Assembly (NCBI RefSeq): GCF_019597925.1
Contig: NZ_CP080442.1
Coordinates: 2,274,001-2,338,000, forward strand
Source: [Clostridium] scindens
GTDB taxonomy: Bacteria > Bacillota > Clostridia > Lachnospirales > Lachnospiraceae
Length of the DNA stretch: 64,000 bases
Direction of reading: 5' to 3'
Shown: positions 9,734 to 17,909 of the stretch, one piece after another
Layout: the number at the start of each line of letters is the position of its first letter
How positions within the stretch are numbered: position 1 is the stretch's first letter
Translations under genes and position numbers: made by a program
The notes under the pieces: model-generated
Database searches by the model: none
Seen by the model: the letters and a program-made list of their open reading frames with translations, nothing else
Told to the model about the DNA's origin: nothing

Positions 9734-10090
9734 TTAAGCAACCTTAGCCTTTGCAAGTTCTGCCAGTGTTGCGAATCCTTCTGCATCGTTTACAGCCAGT
9801 TCTGCCAGCATCTTTCTGTTCACGTCGATGTTAGCCAGTTTTAAGCCGTGCATGAATTTGCTGTAAGATAATCCATTCATTCTTGCTGCAGCGTTGATAC
9901 GTGCGATCCAAAGCTGACGCATCTGGCGCTTGCGCTGCTTTCTTCCTGCATATGCAGATGTGAGCGCTCTCATAACAGACTGTTTTGCAACTCTGTACTG
10001 CTTAGAACGTGCTCCTCTGTATCCTTTTGCTAACTTTAATGTCCTGTTGTGTCTTTTCTTAGCGTTTAATCCGCCTTTAATTCTTGCCAT
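9734..10090 (-). CDS. rplT: 50S ribosomal protein L20
   Basis: The 118-residue, strongly basic protein has the classical L20 sequence (MARIKGGLNAKKRHNR at the N-terminus, RKRQMRQLWIARINAAAR in the middle). It binds 23S rRNA early in large-subunit assembly. In Firmicutes and E. coli it also represses its own operon by binding the infC/rpmI mRNA. It is the last gene of infC-rpmI-rplT, 32 bases after rpmI, and ends at a terminator. Confidence 0.98.
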   Translation of the reverse strand: MARIKGGLNAKKRHNRTLKLAKGYRGARSKQYRVAKQSVMRALTSAYAGRKQRKRQMRQLWIARINAAARMNGLSYSKFMHGLKLANIDVNRKMLAELAVNDAEGFATLAELAKAKVA

Positions 10091-10122
10091 GTCCTATTTC
10101 CTCCTTCAAATCATCCCACATC

Positions 10123-10320
10123 TTACAGATATGGAAGAACTTTCTTCATGTTCTTTACGTTGGTTGCATCAGTAATGATTGGCTTTCTAAGATTTCTTTT
10201 TCTCTTTGTAGATTTCTTAGTTAAGATATGGCTCTTATAAGCTTTATTTCTTTTTAATTTTCCTGTACCTGTTTTTTTGAAGCGCTTTGCAGCTGCTCTA
10301 TTTGTTTTAATTTTTGGCAT
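10123..10320 (-). CDS. rpmI: 50S ribosomal protein L35
   Basis: The 65-residue basic protein begins MPKIKTNRAAAKRFKKTG, the L35 signature, and ends MKKVLPYL. It has standard length and the conserved place between infC and rplT, 32 bases after infC. Confidence 0.98.
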   Translation of the reverse strand: MPKIKTNRAAAKRFKKTGTGKLKRNKAYKSHILTKKSTKRKRNLRKPIITDATNVKNMKKVLPYL

Positions 10321-10352
10321 GATAAGTTCCTCCTTAGATTTGTAATTTATTT

Positions 10353-10859
10353 TTAACGTTTTTCAGTTAAAACCATACTCATACTTCTGCCTTCCAGCTT
10401 CGCCGGCTTTTCAACCACTGCCACATCCTCAAGCAGTTTTGCAAAATCATCCAGAATGTGCTTGCTCTGCTGCATATGTGCCATCTCGCGTCCTCTGAAA
10501 CGCAGGGTAACCTTTACTTTATTCCCTTTGCTGATAAACTTCTTTGCATTATTCACTTTCGTATTAAGATCGTTGGTCTCAATATTCGGGGAAAGACGCA
10601 CTTCCTTTACTTCAACGGTTTTCTGCTTCTTCTTTGCCTCTTTTTCCTTTCTTGCAAGTTCATATCTGTACTTTCCATAATCGATGATCTTGCAAACTGG
10701 TGGCTGGGCTTTTGGAGCAATCTTCACCAAGTCTAACTCTGCTTCCTGTGCAAGTTTCATGGCTTCTCTTGATGACATAATGCCTAATTGTTCTCCATTC
10801 TCTCCAATCACTCGTACTTCCTTGTCTCTGATCTGCCCATTAATCATTAAATCGCTAAT
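10353..10859 (-). CDS. infC: Translation initiation factor IF-3, probable AUU start
   Basis: IF-3 checks start codon and initiator tRNA on the 30S subunit. The protein has the usual N-domain (INGQIRDKEVRVIG), Lys-rich linker (about residues 80-95) and C-domain (VKVTLRFRGREMAH). The first ATG is at 10847 but has no ribosome site. Four codons upstream, ATT at 10857-10859 sits 9 bases after GGAGG (10869-10873) and extends the protein with ISDL. IF-3 genes in several bacteria start with AUU, which lets IF-3 repress its own translation, so I choose ATT (168 residues). The gene leads the rpmI-rplT operon and follows an attenuator hairpin. Confidence 0.95.
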   Translation of the reverse strand: MSDLMINGQIRDKEVRVIGENGEQLGIMSSREAMKLAQEAELDLVKIAPKAQPPVCKIIDYGKYRYELARKEKEAKKKQKTVEVKEVRLSPNIETNDLNTKVNNAKKFISKGNKVKVTLRFRGREMAHMQQSKHILDDFAKLLEDVAVVEKPAKLEGRSMSMVLTEKR

Positions 10860-10874
10860 TGTCGTGCACCTCCA

Positions 10875-10915
10875 TCATAAAATAAAAATAAGTGAATAGT
10901 TTACAGACTATCCAC
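10875..10915 (-). terminator. Attenuator hairpin in the infC leader
   Basis: The arms GTGGATAGT and ACTATTCAC (minus strand, 10907-10915 and 10892-10900) enclose a 6-base loop and are followed by a T-rich tract (10875-10890). The tract ends just before the infC ribosome site. The position matches the L20-controlled leader of Firmicutes infC operons, in which L20 promotes termination. The rest of the leader (10916-11030) is probably the aptamer, which I did not fold in detail. Confidence 0.75.
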
Positions 10916-11037
10916 TTGCATACCCGCATAAAATGACCCTCTACGAGCCTTTATACTCAATATCAGACCAATAGTCACCCGATCGTGCTATGGTGAGAGT
11001 GGATACTCTACTTTGTTTATTGCTTCACGCAAGTTAT

Positions 11038-11066
11038 AATTTACCACACCCAGTGTGGGGTGTCAA
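11038..11066 (-). promoter_or_regulatory. infC operon promoter with palindrome in the spacer
   Basis: TTGACA (11061-11066), a 17-base spacer and TAAATT (11038-11043) on the minus strand. The spacer contains the inverted repeat CCACAC-CCA-GTGTGG (11044-11058), which could be an operator or cruciform inside the polymerase footprint. Confidence 0.75.
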
Positions 11067-11189
11067 CTGGTTATTTTACATTTTTTCCGCAGAAGTTACT
11101 GTTCTTCTTGAAAAATTTGTCCATTCATGTAATAATAGAGCATAATCTATTTTTTGGGATGACAGACTATATTGAGGAGGTTTTTAAAC

Positions 11190-12545
11190 ATGCAAAAAAG
11201 GAGCAACTTTTCCAGCAAATTGGGATTCGTGCTGGCTGCTTCCGGCTCAGCGGTAGGCTTGGGAAATATTTGGAGATTCCCTTACCTTGCGGCTAAATAT
11301 GGAGGCGGAACATTTTTATTGATTTATCTGATTCTGGCGGTGACATTCGGCTTTGCGCTTATGACTGCCGAGATCGCTCTGGGACGTAAGACCGGATTAA
11401 GCGCTATCGGCGCTTTCAAGTCCCTGGATAAGCGTTTTGGCTTTTTAGGGGTACTTGCATCCATTGTTCCTATTATTATCTTTCCTTATTATTCCGTAAT
11501 CGGAGGATGGGTAATCAAGTACTTTGCCGTATTTATCAGCGGCGGCTCAGCAGCCTCAGCCGGAGATACCTACTTCTCCGACTTCATCGGCGGCACTTTC
11601 GAGCCTTTGGGCTGGTTCTTCCTGTTCATGGCATTGACTGCGGTCATCGTATTGTTCGGTGTTGAAAAAGGAATAGAGAAGGTCAGCAAAGTCATGATGC
11701 CGATCCTGGTCGTTCTTACCGTTATTATTTCTGTATATGGCCTGACACTGGATGGAGCCATGGAAGGCCTCGTATATTACATACAGCCGCATATGTCGGA
11801 TGTATCAGCCAAGACGATCCTTGCCGCTATGGGACAGCTCTTCTACTCCATGTCTCTGGCAATGGGAATCATGGTTACCTATGGCTCTTATATGAAGAAG
11901 GATAATAATCTGGAAAGTTCTGTTCGCCAGATTGAAATGTTTGATACCGGCATCGCTTTCCTTGCAGGCCTTATGATCATTCCTGCCGTATTCGCGTTCT
12001 CCGGCGGCGACCGTTCCGCGCTCAGCGCAGGTCCTGGACTGATGTTCATTACGCTGCCGAAAGTATTTGCCAGCATGAAATTTGGAGGGGCGATCGGCAC
12101 GATCTTCTTCCTGCTGGTATTCTTCGCGGCTTTGACATCCGCAATCTCCCTGATGGAGACCATCGTATCCATCTTCCGGGATAAGTTCCACTGGGGACGA
12201 AGGAACGCATGCCTTTTCGTGGCAGTTCTTGCGCTGATCTTAGGCGCTCCGTCTTCACTGGGCTTTGGACCGCTAAGCTTCATCAGCTGGATGGGCATGT
12301 CCGTACTTGATATCATGGACTTCGCAAGCAACAGCGTCCTGATGCCGATCGTCGCATTAGGCACCTGTATCTTCGTCGGATTCATTATCCGTCCAAAGAC
12401 GATATCCGACGAAGTAAAAGAGACCGATGGCAAGTTCAAGGCAGAGAAATTGTTCAGTGTCATGATCAAATGGGTTGCCCCCATCTTCCTGGTACTGATA
12501 CTTGCAAGTTCCGTAGCAAGCGGCCTTGGCTGGTTCTCAATTTAA
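11190..12545 (+). CDS. Sodium-dependent amino-acid transporter, NSS/SNF family
   Basis: A roughly 451-residue polytopic protein with the NSS signature near its N-terminus (GSAVGLGNIWRFPYL), where helix 1 unwinds to bind sodium and substrate. It resembles bacterial LeuT/MhsT-type importers of neutral or hydrophobic amino acids; the substrate is not predictable here. The ATG at 11190 follows AGGAGG (11175-11180). A TTG 18 bases upstream lies ahead of that ribosome site and was rejected. A plausible own promoter is TTGAAA (11108) to TAATAA/AATAAT (11130), divergent from infC. A strong terminator follows. Confidence 0.93.
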   Translation: MQKRSNFSSKLGFVLAASGSAVGLGNIWRFPYLAAKYGGGTFLLIYLILAVTFGFALMTAEIALGRKTGLSAIGAFKSLDKRFGFLGVLASIVPIIIFPYYSVIGGWVIKYFAVFISGGSAASAGDTYFSDFIGGTFEPLGWFFLFMALTAVIVLFGVEKGIEKVSKVMMPILVVLTVIISVYGLTLDGAMEGLVYYIQPHMSDVSAKTILAAMGQLFYSMSLAMGIMVTYGSYMKKDNNLESSVRQIEMFDTGIAFLAGLMIIPAVFAFSGGDRSALSAGPGLMFITLPKVFASMKFGGAIGTIFFLLVFFAALTSAISLMETIVSIFRDKFHWGRRNACLFVAVLALILGAPSSLGFGPLSFISWMGMSVLDIMDFASNSVLMPIVALGTCIFVGFIIRPKTISDEVKETDGKFKAEKLFSVMIKWVAPIFLVLILASSVASGLGWFSI

Positions 12546-12569
12546 CAGATTAATCAACTGGATTAGAAG

Positions 12570-12606
12570 GGCCTGATGGAAGGAATACCTCCATCAGGCC
12601 TTTTTT
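12570..12606. terminator. Terminator between the convergent NSS and B3/4 genes
   Basis: A perfect 11-bp stem GGCCTGATGGA/TCCATCAGGCC (12570-12580, 12590-12600) with a 9-base loop and six T (12601-12606) terminates the plus-strand transporter gene. It may also work in the other direction. Confidence 0.92.
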
Positions 12607-12617
12607 ATATCCTGTCC

Positions 12618-13286
12618 CTATTCCACGATCCACGCTTCTATGTCTGTAGCCTTGGCATACTGCTCCATATATTTCTTCCCATACTCCAGCGCTTTTTCCA
12701 GATCCTCATTCCGGGAGAACGAATAGATCAGCGTCAGAACCTCCTTTGCGCTGTCCGTGATCATAGCCCGCTCGGAATCGCTTGTGGAACTTCCGATCGC
12801 TCCTTTCTCATCAGCCAGCACCGGCAGGTATTCTATATTGATCTCCTCCTTGCCGATTCCTTTATAGGTCTCGCCTTCCCGGCCCACCCGGAATACCAGT
12901 TCATCTTCTATATTCGCCGTGTCATAAGAGCCTACGGAAAATCCCGACTCAATGGAGATCAGATTGTTGACGTCCACCACGGTATTCACTTCATAAAGCC
13001 CTTTTCCCTGCCCGATTCTGCGGATCAGTGCCTCAGAAGACACTCTGTAGCGGCTTGGATCCTTGCCAAAAGCCTTATAGGCGGCCCTGGATTCCTTAAT
13101 ATTCGGAATCTCGTTGATTCCATAATCGAAGATATCATCTTTTGCCTTCTTAAAGATATCTTTCTTTAAATACTTCCACATCTCCTCATTCTTCTTTTCA
13201 ACCTTGACTTTATACTGCAGGCAGCCCACTCTGACCGCCGGCCATAATTCCTTCATTTCCTGGTCAATCTTTAGATTCTTCCTCAT
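12618..13286 (-). CDS. B3/4 (PheT editing-like) domain protein
   Basis: The 222-residue soluble protein matches the B3/4 domain found in the phenylalanyl-tRNA synthetase beta subunit, seen here as a stand-alone protein. Recognisable segments include AFGKDPSRYRVSSEALIRRI and the VVDVNNLISIESGF region. Stand-alone B3/4 proteins are thought to bind or hydrolyse aminoacyl-tRNA or amino-acid derivatives, but the role is not established. The start at 13286 (MRKNLKID) follows GGAGGG; a longer frame to 13343 lacks a ribosome site. It is divergent from the LysR gene, whose target it may be. Confidence 0.85.
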   Translation of the reverse strand: MRKNLKIDQEMKELWPAVRVGCLQYKVKVEKKNEEMWKYLKKDIFKKAKDDIFDYGINEIPNIKESRAAYKAFGKDPSRYRVSSEALIRRIGQGKGLYEVNTVVDVNNLISIESGFSVGSYDTANIEDELVFRVGREGETYKGIGKEEINIEYLPVLADEKGAIGSSTSDSERAMITDSAKEVLTLIYSFSRNEDLEKALEYGKKYMEQYAKATDIEAWIVE

Positions 13287-13419
13287 TCTATGTCCCTCCT
13301 GCTGTCCATTTGGTTTTATTATACTGCTTTTTTTCTCCCCCACAACTTGTTTTTGAGCGAAAATACCTGTACTATAGAGTTAGAACCTATCGGAAACAGC
13401 ATCAAAAGGAGTTGACACA

Positions 13420-14289
13420 ATGGATCTTAGAAAATGGAGCGTACTGCTCGCAGTCGTTGACTACGGGAGTTTTACCAAAGCCGGTGAGGAACTTAACTAT
13501 ACCCAGTCCGGCATTACGCATATGATGAAATCCCTGGAACAGGAAGTTGGATTTCCGCTCTTTAACAAGGGCCACCACGGCGTCTCGATCACGAAGGAAG
13601 GAAAAGCCCTTCTTCCGGCAATACGGAATCTTCTCTCAGCCAACGAGTCGCTGAATCAGGAGATATCCTTCCTCAAGGGAGCCAAGAAAGGTACCTTGAC
13701 CATCGGAACCTATATCAGCTGTTCCATACACTGGATTCCCGAAATCATCCAGGAGTTCCAGAAAGAGTACCCCGGCATTTGTTTTGAGATCAGCGAGGGC
13801 CATGAAGGCGATCTGATCGACTGGGTGGAGAACCACAAGGTAGATATTGGGTTCATCAGTTATCACGAGCATCAGCCTTACGAGTTCATCCCGGTCTGCG
13901 ACGATCCTATGATGGCCGTGGTACCAAAAGGCCACCCCTTTGCCCAATATAACGAAGTACCCATCGAGTGGTTTGAAAATGCGCCTTTCGTCTGCTCTGA
14001 GTATACCTACGGCAACGATGTCCACCGAATCCTGAAGACCGCTGGAATAAAGCCGGATATCAAGTATACCACCAGCACGGATTTCTCGATCCTGTCCATG
14101 ATCGAGCACAACCTGGGCATCAGCATACTGCCTGAGCTTGTTCTTCGCGGCCAGAGCGGTAATTTTGAGACGCGGCCTCTAAAGCCCCTCTCTTACCGGC
14201 GGCTGGGCATGGCTGTATCCTCCTTCCGGGATATGTCGCCTGCCATGAAAGTCTTCATCAAATATGCGCGGGACTATCTTCTGTCCTGA
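13420..14289 (+). CDS. LysR-family transcriptional regulator
   Basis: The 289-residue protein has the LTTR layout: N-terminal winged helix-turn-helix (about 1-60, SFTKAGEELNYTQSGITHMM as recognition region) and a C-terminal periplasmic-binding-like effector domain (about 90-285). An AAAGGAG site precedes the ATG. Divergent transcription from the B3/4 gene (133-base gap) is the usual LTTR arrangement and suggests that it controls that gene. The effector is unknown. Confidence 0.93.
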   Translation: MDLRKWSVLLAVVDYGSFTKAGEELNYTQSGITHMMKSLEQEVGFPLFNKGHHGVSITKEGKALLPAIRNLLSANESLNQEISFLKGAKKGTLTIGTYISCSIHWIPEIIQEFQKEYPGICFEISEGHEGDLIDWVENHKVDIGFISYHEHQPYEFIPVCDDPMMAVVPKGHPFAQYNEVPIEWFENAPFVCSEYTYGNDVHRILKTAGIKPDIKYTTSTDFSILSMIEHNLGISILPELVLRGQSGNFETRPLKPLSYRRLGMAVSSFRDMSPAMKVFIKYARDYLLS

Positions 14290-14345
14290 CGTACATCGCC
14301 TATAATCCTTTTTCTCTACTCAAATAGTAATTGCAATTCCTACAT

Positions 14346-14366
14346 TTCTACACTAAAATTGTAGAA
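14346..14366. promoter_or_regulatory. Inverted repeat upstream of mscL
   Basis: TTCTACA-N7-TGTAGAA (14346-14352, 14360-14366) is a perfect 7-bp dyad 42 bases before the mscL start. It could be an operator or part of the 5' leader. Nothing more specific is visible. Confidence 0.4.
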
Positions 14367-14408
14367 AAAGGTTTTACCAGAAACCGTACATAAGAAAGGG
14401 AAAATACT

Positions 14409-14849
14409 ATGGCAAAAAAAGGCTTAATCGGCGAATTTAAAGATTTTATCAGCCGCGGGAACGCAATGGACATGGCTGTCGGCGTTATCATCGGCGGCGC
14501 TTTCTCCGGCATCGTAACTTCATTGACTGAGGATATCATCTCGCCCATCCTGGGCTTATTCGGGGGCATGAATTTCGATCAGCTCTCTGTAAATATCCTG
14601 GGCGAGGTCACTTTAAATTATGGCAAGTTCATCACCGCTATCGTCAATTTCCTCATCATGGCATTGATCATCTTCTTTATCATGAAGGCAGTCAATACCT
14701 TAGAGGCTCAGGCAGTAAGATTAGCCCGTCTGGGCAAGGAGCAAGAGGCTCCAGCGCCCACCACGAAGATTTGCCCTTTCTGCAAATCAGAGATCCCCAT
14801 CGACGCTACCAGATGCGCCCACTGTACCTCTGAGTTGGAGCAGGCGTAA
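14409..14849 (+). CDS. mscL: Large-conductance mechanosensitive channel with C-terminal zinc ribbon
   Basis: Residues 1-110 are a standard MscL: amphipathic N-terminus (LIGEFKDFISRGNAMDMAVG), pore helix TM1 with IIGGAFSGIV, TM2 (about 74-95) and the charged end of the cytoplasmic bundle. Then a Pro-Thr linker leads to a zinc ribbon with C122-x2-C125-x10-C136-x2-C139. MscL opens under membrane tension to release osmolytes. The ribbon is absent from the E. coli protein and could bind metal or a partner, or cap the helical bundle. The ATG follows AAGAAAGGG. A bidirectional terminator lies downstream. Confidence 0.96.
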   Translation: MAKKGLIGEFKDFISRGNAMDMAVGVIIGGAFSGIVTSLTEDIISPILGLFGGMNFDQLSVNILGEVTLNYGKFITAIVNFLIMALIIFFIMKAVNTLEAQAVRLARLGKEQEAPAPTTKICPFCKSEIPIDATRCAHCTSELEQA

Positions 14850-14893
14850 GAGATCTTTCACACGCCGCCCAAATCCGACGGGGCATTGCCCAT

Positions 14894-14934
14894 AAAAAAA
14901 GACAGTCACAGACTTATCTGTAACTGTCTTTTTT
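14894..14934. terminator. Bidirectional terminator after mscL
   Basis: The stem GACAGTcACAGA/TCTGTaACTGTC (14901-14912, 14917-14928) has a 4-base loop, seven A before it and six T after it, so it can end transcription from both sides. Confidence 0.92.
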
Positions 14935-14941
14935 GGTTGCC

Positions 14942-15031
14942 TTAGTTCTCGTGTCCTTCTTTATGAAAAAGGCTTGTTGCGCCATACAGCGCTCCTATAG
15001 CAACGATTGCCCATCCAATCAAATTCAACAT
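14942..15031 (-). CDS. 29-residue single-span membrane peptide
   Basis: This short frame starts at the ATG at 15031 behind a perfect GAGGAGGTG ribosome site and encodes a hydrophobic helix (LIGWAIVAIGALYGATSLF) with a short polar tail (HKEGHEN). It ends just before the bidirectional terminator at 14894-14934. The strong ribosome site and terminator support a real gene. I recognise no family. It could regulate a membrane protein or be a toxin-like peptide; both are guesses. Confidence 0.6.
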   Translation of the reverse strand: MLNLIGWAIVAIGALYGATSLFHKEGHEN

Positions 15032-15145
15032 CTGTCAGCACCTCCTCGCAGAAAAACTATTACTCTCTTCGTACTTTTAGTATAAATCTTTTTTCCGCTC
15101 TTGTGAAATGAGGCTTATTTATGCTGACATTACACTTCTTCATGT

Positions 15146-16009
15146 TTATCTCGACTGTCCCATGCTGAACACGGCAACGACGCCCGGACCCGTATGGCTT
15201 CCAATAACCGTGCCGATATTGTTGATCAGGATATTGGTGACGCCCATCTTCTCTTCCACCAATTCCGCCACATACTGGGCATCTTCTATACAGTCTCCAT
15301 GGGTGATCATAACGATGTCGTTTTCCCATCCCTCTGCCTGTTTTGCAGCCATATCCACAATCTTGTTCAGAGACTTCTTTCGCCCTCTCTCCTTGCCGAT
15401 CACCTGAAGGTATCCCTGGTTATCCACATGAATGACTGGCTTGATCTGTACCATGGTTCCCAGAATAGCCGTCGTCTTGGATACGCGGCCTCCCCTTTGC
15501 AGATGGTTCAGATCATCTACCGTTACAAAATGGCAGACATGCAGTTTATTTTCCTCCACCCACTTTGCAACCTCTTCGATCGTCTTTCCTTCTTCTTTCA
15601 GCTTCAGTGCATAATAAAGCAGAATTCTCTCTCCCAGACAAGCGCAAAGCGAGTCAATCACGATGATCTTCCTGTCCGGATACTTATTCTTAAGTTCCTC
15701 TCCGGCGATACGCACGCTGTTATATGTTCCGCTTAACCCGGATGAGAAGCCCAGATGCAGCACATCCTTGCCTTCCTGTAGCATGGGCTCTAATGCGGCT
15801 TTGGCCTCGTCAGGATTCACCTGGGAAGTAACTGCCATCTTCCCCTCCCTGAGTTTCTGGAAGAATTCCTTGGACGACAGGCCGTTCATATCTTCATAGG
15901 TCTCTCCGTCAATCGTATATTTTAATGGAATGACCGGGACATTCCTCTCAGTCAGCCATTCCTTCGGCAAATCTACCGTGCTATTTACACTAATTATATA
16001 GTCGCTCAT
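15146..16009 (-). CDS. DegV-family fatty-acid-binding protein
   Basis: The 287-residue protein shows the DegV/FakB pattern: N-terminal SVNSTVDLP, the motif TSQVNPDEA around residue 67, and GFSSGLSGTYNS around 95. FakB proteins bind a fatty acid so that the kinase FakA can phosphorylate it for phospholipid synthesis. No fakA is in the window. The ATG at 16009 follows AAGGTGG and overlaps the 3' end of the MATE gene by 20 bases, so the two are cotranscribed. An upstream in-frame ATG at 16039 was rejected. Confidence 0.9.
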   Translation of the reverse strand: MSDYIISVNSTVDLPKEWLTERNVPVIPLKYTIDGETYEDMNGLSSKEFFQKLREGKMAVTSQVNPDEAKAALEPMLQEGKDVLHLGFSSGLSGTYNSVRIAGEELKNKYPDRKIIVIDSLCACLGERILLYYALKLKEEGKTIEEVAKWVEENKLHVCHFVTVDDLNHLQRGGRVSKTTAILGTMVQIKPVIHVDNQGYLQVIGKERGRKKSLNKIVDMAAKQAEGWENDIVMITHGDCIEDAQYVAELVEEKMGVTNILINNIGTVIGSHTGPGVVAVFSMGQSR

Positions 16010-17411
16010 TCGTTCCACCTTCCTTTCCTTGGTCTGCACTAATCATATCATTGTTCCCCATATTTCGCAAAACTTTTTTCACCGTAATGACAAAGAGCAC
16101 GCTTGTTGTAAGCACTGAGATGATGTCTGCCACCGGCTCGGCTCTGTAGATGCCTATAACGCCCATGAACTTAGGCAGGATGATTGCAAGTGGAATCAGC
16201 AGGATCACCTTCCGAAGCAGCGCAATGAACAGGGACACTTTTGCCTGCCCCAAGGCCAGGAATGTTGACTGGCACGCAGACTGAATGCCAAAGATCGTGA
16301 TACCGAAGAAATAAATCGGCATAACCTGGCAGGTCAGTTTCACCAGCTGGTCATTATTGGTAAAGATTTCTGCATAAACGCCCGGTGCAAAGACGGCAAC
16401 CCCCGCAAGGACGATCGTTGCCAGAAAGCAGACCACGATCAGCCGAGTCATTGCTCCTTTGACCCTGCTTTTGTTTCCTGCGCCGTAATTATAACTGATG
16501 ATCGGCTGTACGCCCTGCGTAATTCCCTGTATCGGAATTACGATCAGCTGCATGATGCTCGTCATAATGGACATGGTACCTACATACAAGTCCCCTCCGT
16601 ACTTCTGAAGTCCGGAATTTAACGTAATGTTAACCAAGCTCTCCGTGCTTTGCATGATAAATGGGGAGATTCCAAGCCCTCCGATATGCTTGACTACATC
16701 CCCCTTCAGGCGCATATTCTTTGCCTTCAGACGAATCACGCTTTTCTTGGAGGTCAAAAACTTGATTACCCATGCCGCGCTGACAGCCTGGGAAATGATC
16801 GTCGCCAGAGCAGCGCCCTTTACCCCCATTCCGAATACAAAGATAAATACCGGATCCAGGCAGATATTGATAATTGCTCCGATCAAGACGGAGAGCATGG
16901 CAATCCTGGCTTCTCCCTGACCGCTGATAAATGTATTAAGTCCCACAGCGAACTGGACGAATATTGTTCCCAGCAGATAGATTCCAATGTAGCTTTCCGC
17001 ATACTGGATCGTCGTCTCGCTGGCCCCGAAGGCATACAGGACCGGCGTCTTAAATATCGAAAAGGCTATGGTCAGCACCACCGAGAATATCACCAGCAGC
17101 CCTGCCGAATTGCCCAATATCAGTTCCGCCCGGTCGTAATCGTGCTTTCCAAGCTGGATTGACGCAAGCGGCGCGCCGCCCATTCCCGCAAATGCGCTGA
17201 AAGCCGCGATCAGCATGATGATCGGAAACGTAACCCCGACCCCCGTCAGGGCCATATCTCCATATCCTTGGATATGTCCGATATAGATCCTGTCTACGAT
17301 ATTATATAATACATTGATTAACTGGGCCGCGACCGCAGGAACCGCGAGCGATACCATCAGCTTCCCCAAATGCTCGCTGCCAAGTCTCTCATCCTTCGTC
17401 GTTTCTTGCAT
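15990..17411 (-). CDS. MATE-family multidrug/sodium antiporter
   Basis: A roughly 473-residue, 12-helix membrane protein of the MATE fold, with the N-terminal helix segment SVPAVAAQLINVLYNIVDRIYIG and a matching second half. MATE pumps export cationic drugs or metabolites using Na+ or H+. Start is ATG 17411 behind AGAGAGG; a GTG three codons upstream was rejected. The gene overlaps degV downstream. The 5' flank is the unusual repeat region at 17505-18086. Confidence 0.92.
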   Translation of the reverse strand: MQETTKDERLGSEHLGKLMVSLAVPAVAAQLINVLYNIVDRIYIGHIQGYGDMALTGVGVTFPIIMLIAAFSAFAGMGGAPLASIQLGKHDYDRAELILGNSAGLLVIFSVVLTIAFSIFKTPVLYAFGASETTIQYAESYIGIYLLGTIFVQFAVGLNTFISGQGEARIAMLSVLIGAIINICLDPVFIFVFGMGVKGAALATIISQAVSAAWVIKFLTSKKSVIRLKAKNMRLKGDVVKHIGGLGISPFIMQSTESLVNITLNSGLQKYGGDLYVGTMSIMTSIMQLIVIPIQGITQGVQPIISYNYGAGNKSRVKGAMTRLIVVCFLATIVLAGVAVFAPGVYAEIFTNNDQLVKLTCQVMPIYFFGITIFGIQSACQSTFLALGQAKVSLFIALLRKVILLIPLAIILPKFMGVIGIYRAEPVADIISVLTTSVLFVITVKKVLRNMGNNDMISADQGKEGGTNERLYN

Positions 17412-17504
17412 TATGTACACCTCTCTTTAAAAAATACGCACTATTTATTATTTTAACACGGTCTGGGGATAATGTAAAATGGGATTTTTTTTATTTTGGT
17501 GATC

Positions 17505-17683
17505 GCGGGCGGGGATGGGGGTGGGATTTCTACGACGCTTTGGCGCCTGCATCTCTTGCACGGTTACGTAGGGCCGCTTAAGAGTCGCCGATAGCGGCTC
17601 CTCTCCAACGGTCCAACGTCTCCGGCAAGGATATTCCGGACGCCGCCGCTTCCCTCCAAAATCCCACCCCCATCCCCGCCCGC
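17505..17683 (-). repeat. GC-rich hairpin element, copy 1
   Basis: The ends 17505-17529 and 17659-17683 are perfect 25-bp inverted repeats (GCGGGCGGGGATGG start). The 129-bp interior carries a core shared with copy 2 in inverse orientation, including TCCGGAATATCCTTGCCGGA, AGAGGAGCCGCTATCGGCGA and GTGCAAGAGATGCAGGCGCC (minus strand here). It has no convincing ORF and is clearly richer in G+C than the neighbouring genes. The gap 17412-18112 holds only the two copies and a short spacer. Confidence 0.9.
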
Positions 17684-17760
17684 TACGCGCAAATTCGCTG
17701 GTAAAATCTACGTGTGTGCTGGCGTTTTTTGTACGCCTTACGCAGGAGATATATAACAAT

Positions 17761-17831
17761 AAAAGCCGGTTTGAAAGAACTTTTATTCCTTTTCAAACCA
17801 GCTCTATACCTGCAACTGTTTATAAATTATA
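17761..17831 (-). promoter_or_regulatory. Possible short transcript: -10 box plus terminator between the two hairpin elements
   Basis: On the minus strand TATAAT (17826-17831) is followed within 25 bases by a terminator-like hairpin, GCTGGTTTGAAA/TTTCAAACCGGC (17791-17802, 17765-17776; fully paired in RNA with one G-U), then TTTTATTG. A clear -35 box is missing. This could be a small RNA of about 60 nt or only the terminator of a transcript entering from copy 2. Confidence 0.4.
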
Positions 17832-17909
17832 TCCTCTTGCAAAAACGACCCTGCATACGGTGTACGCTTCCGCCTGTACTTCTCCCGGATTGCCGGCGAA
17901 GTGCCGCCA

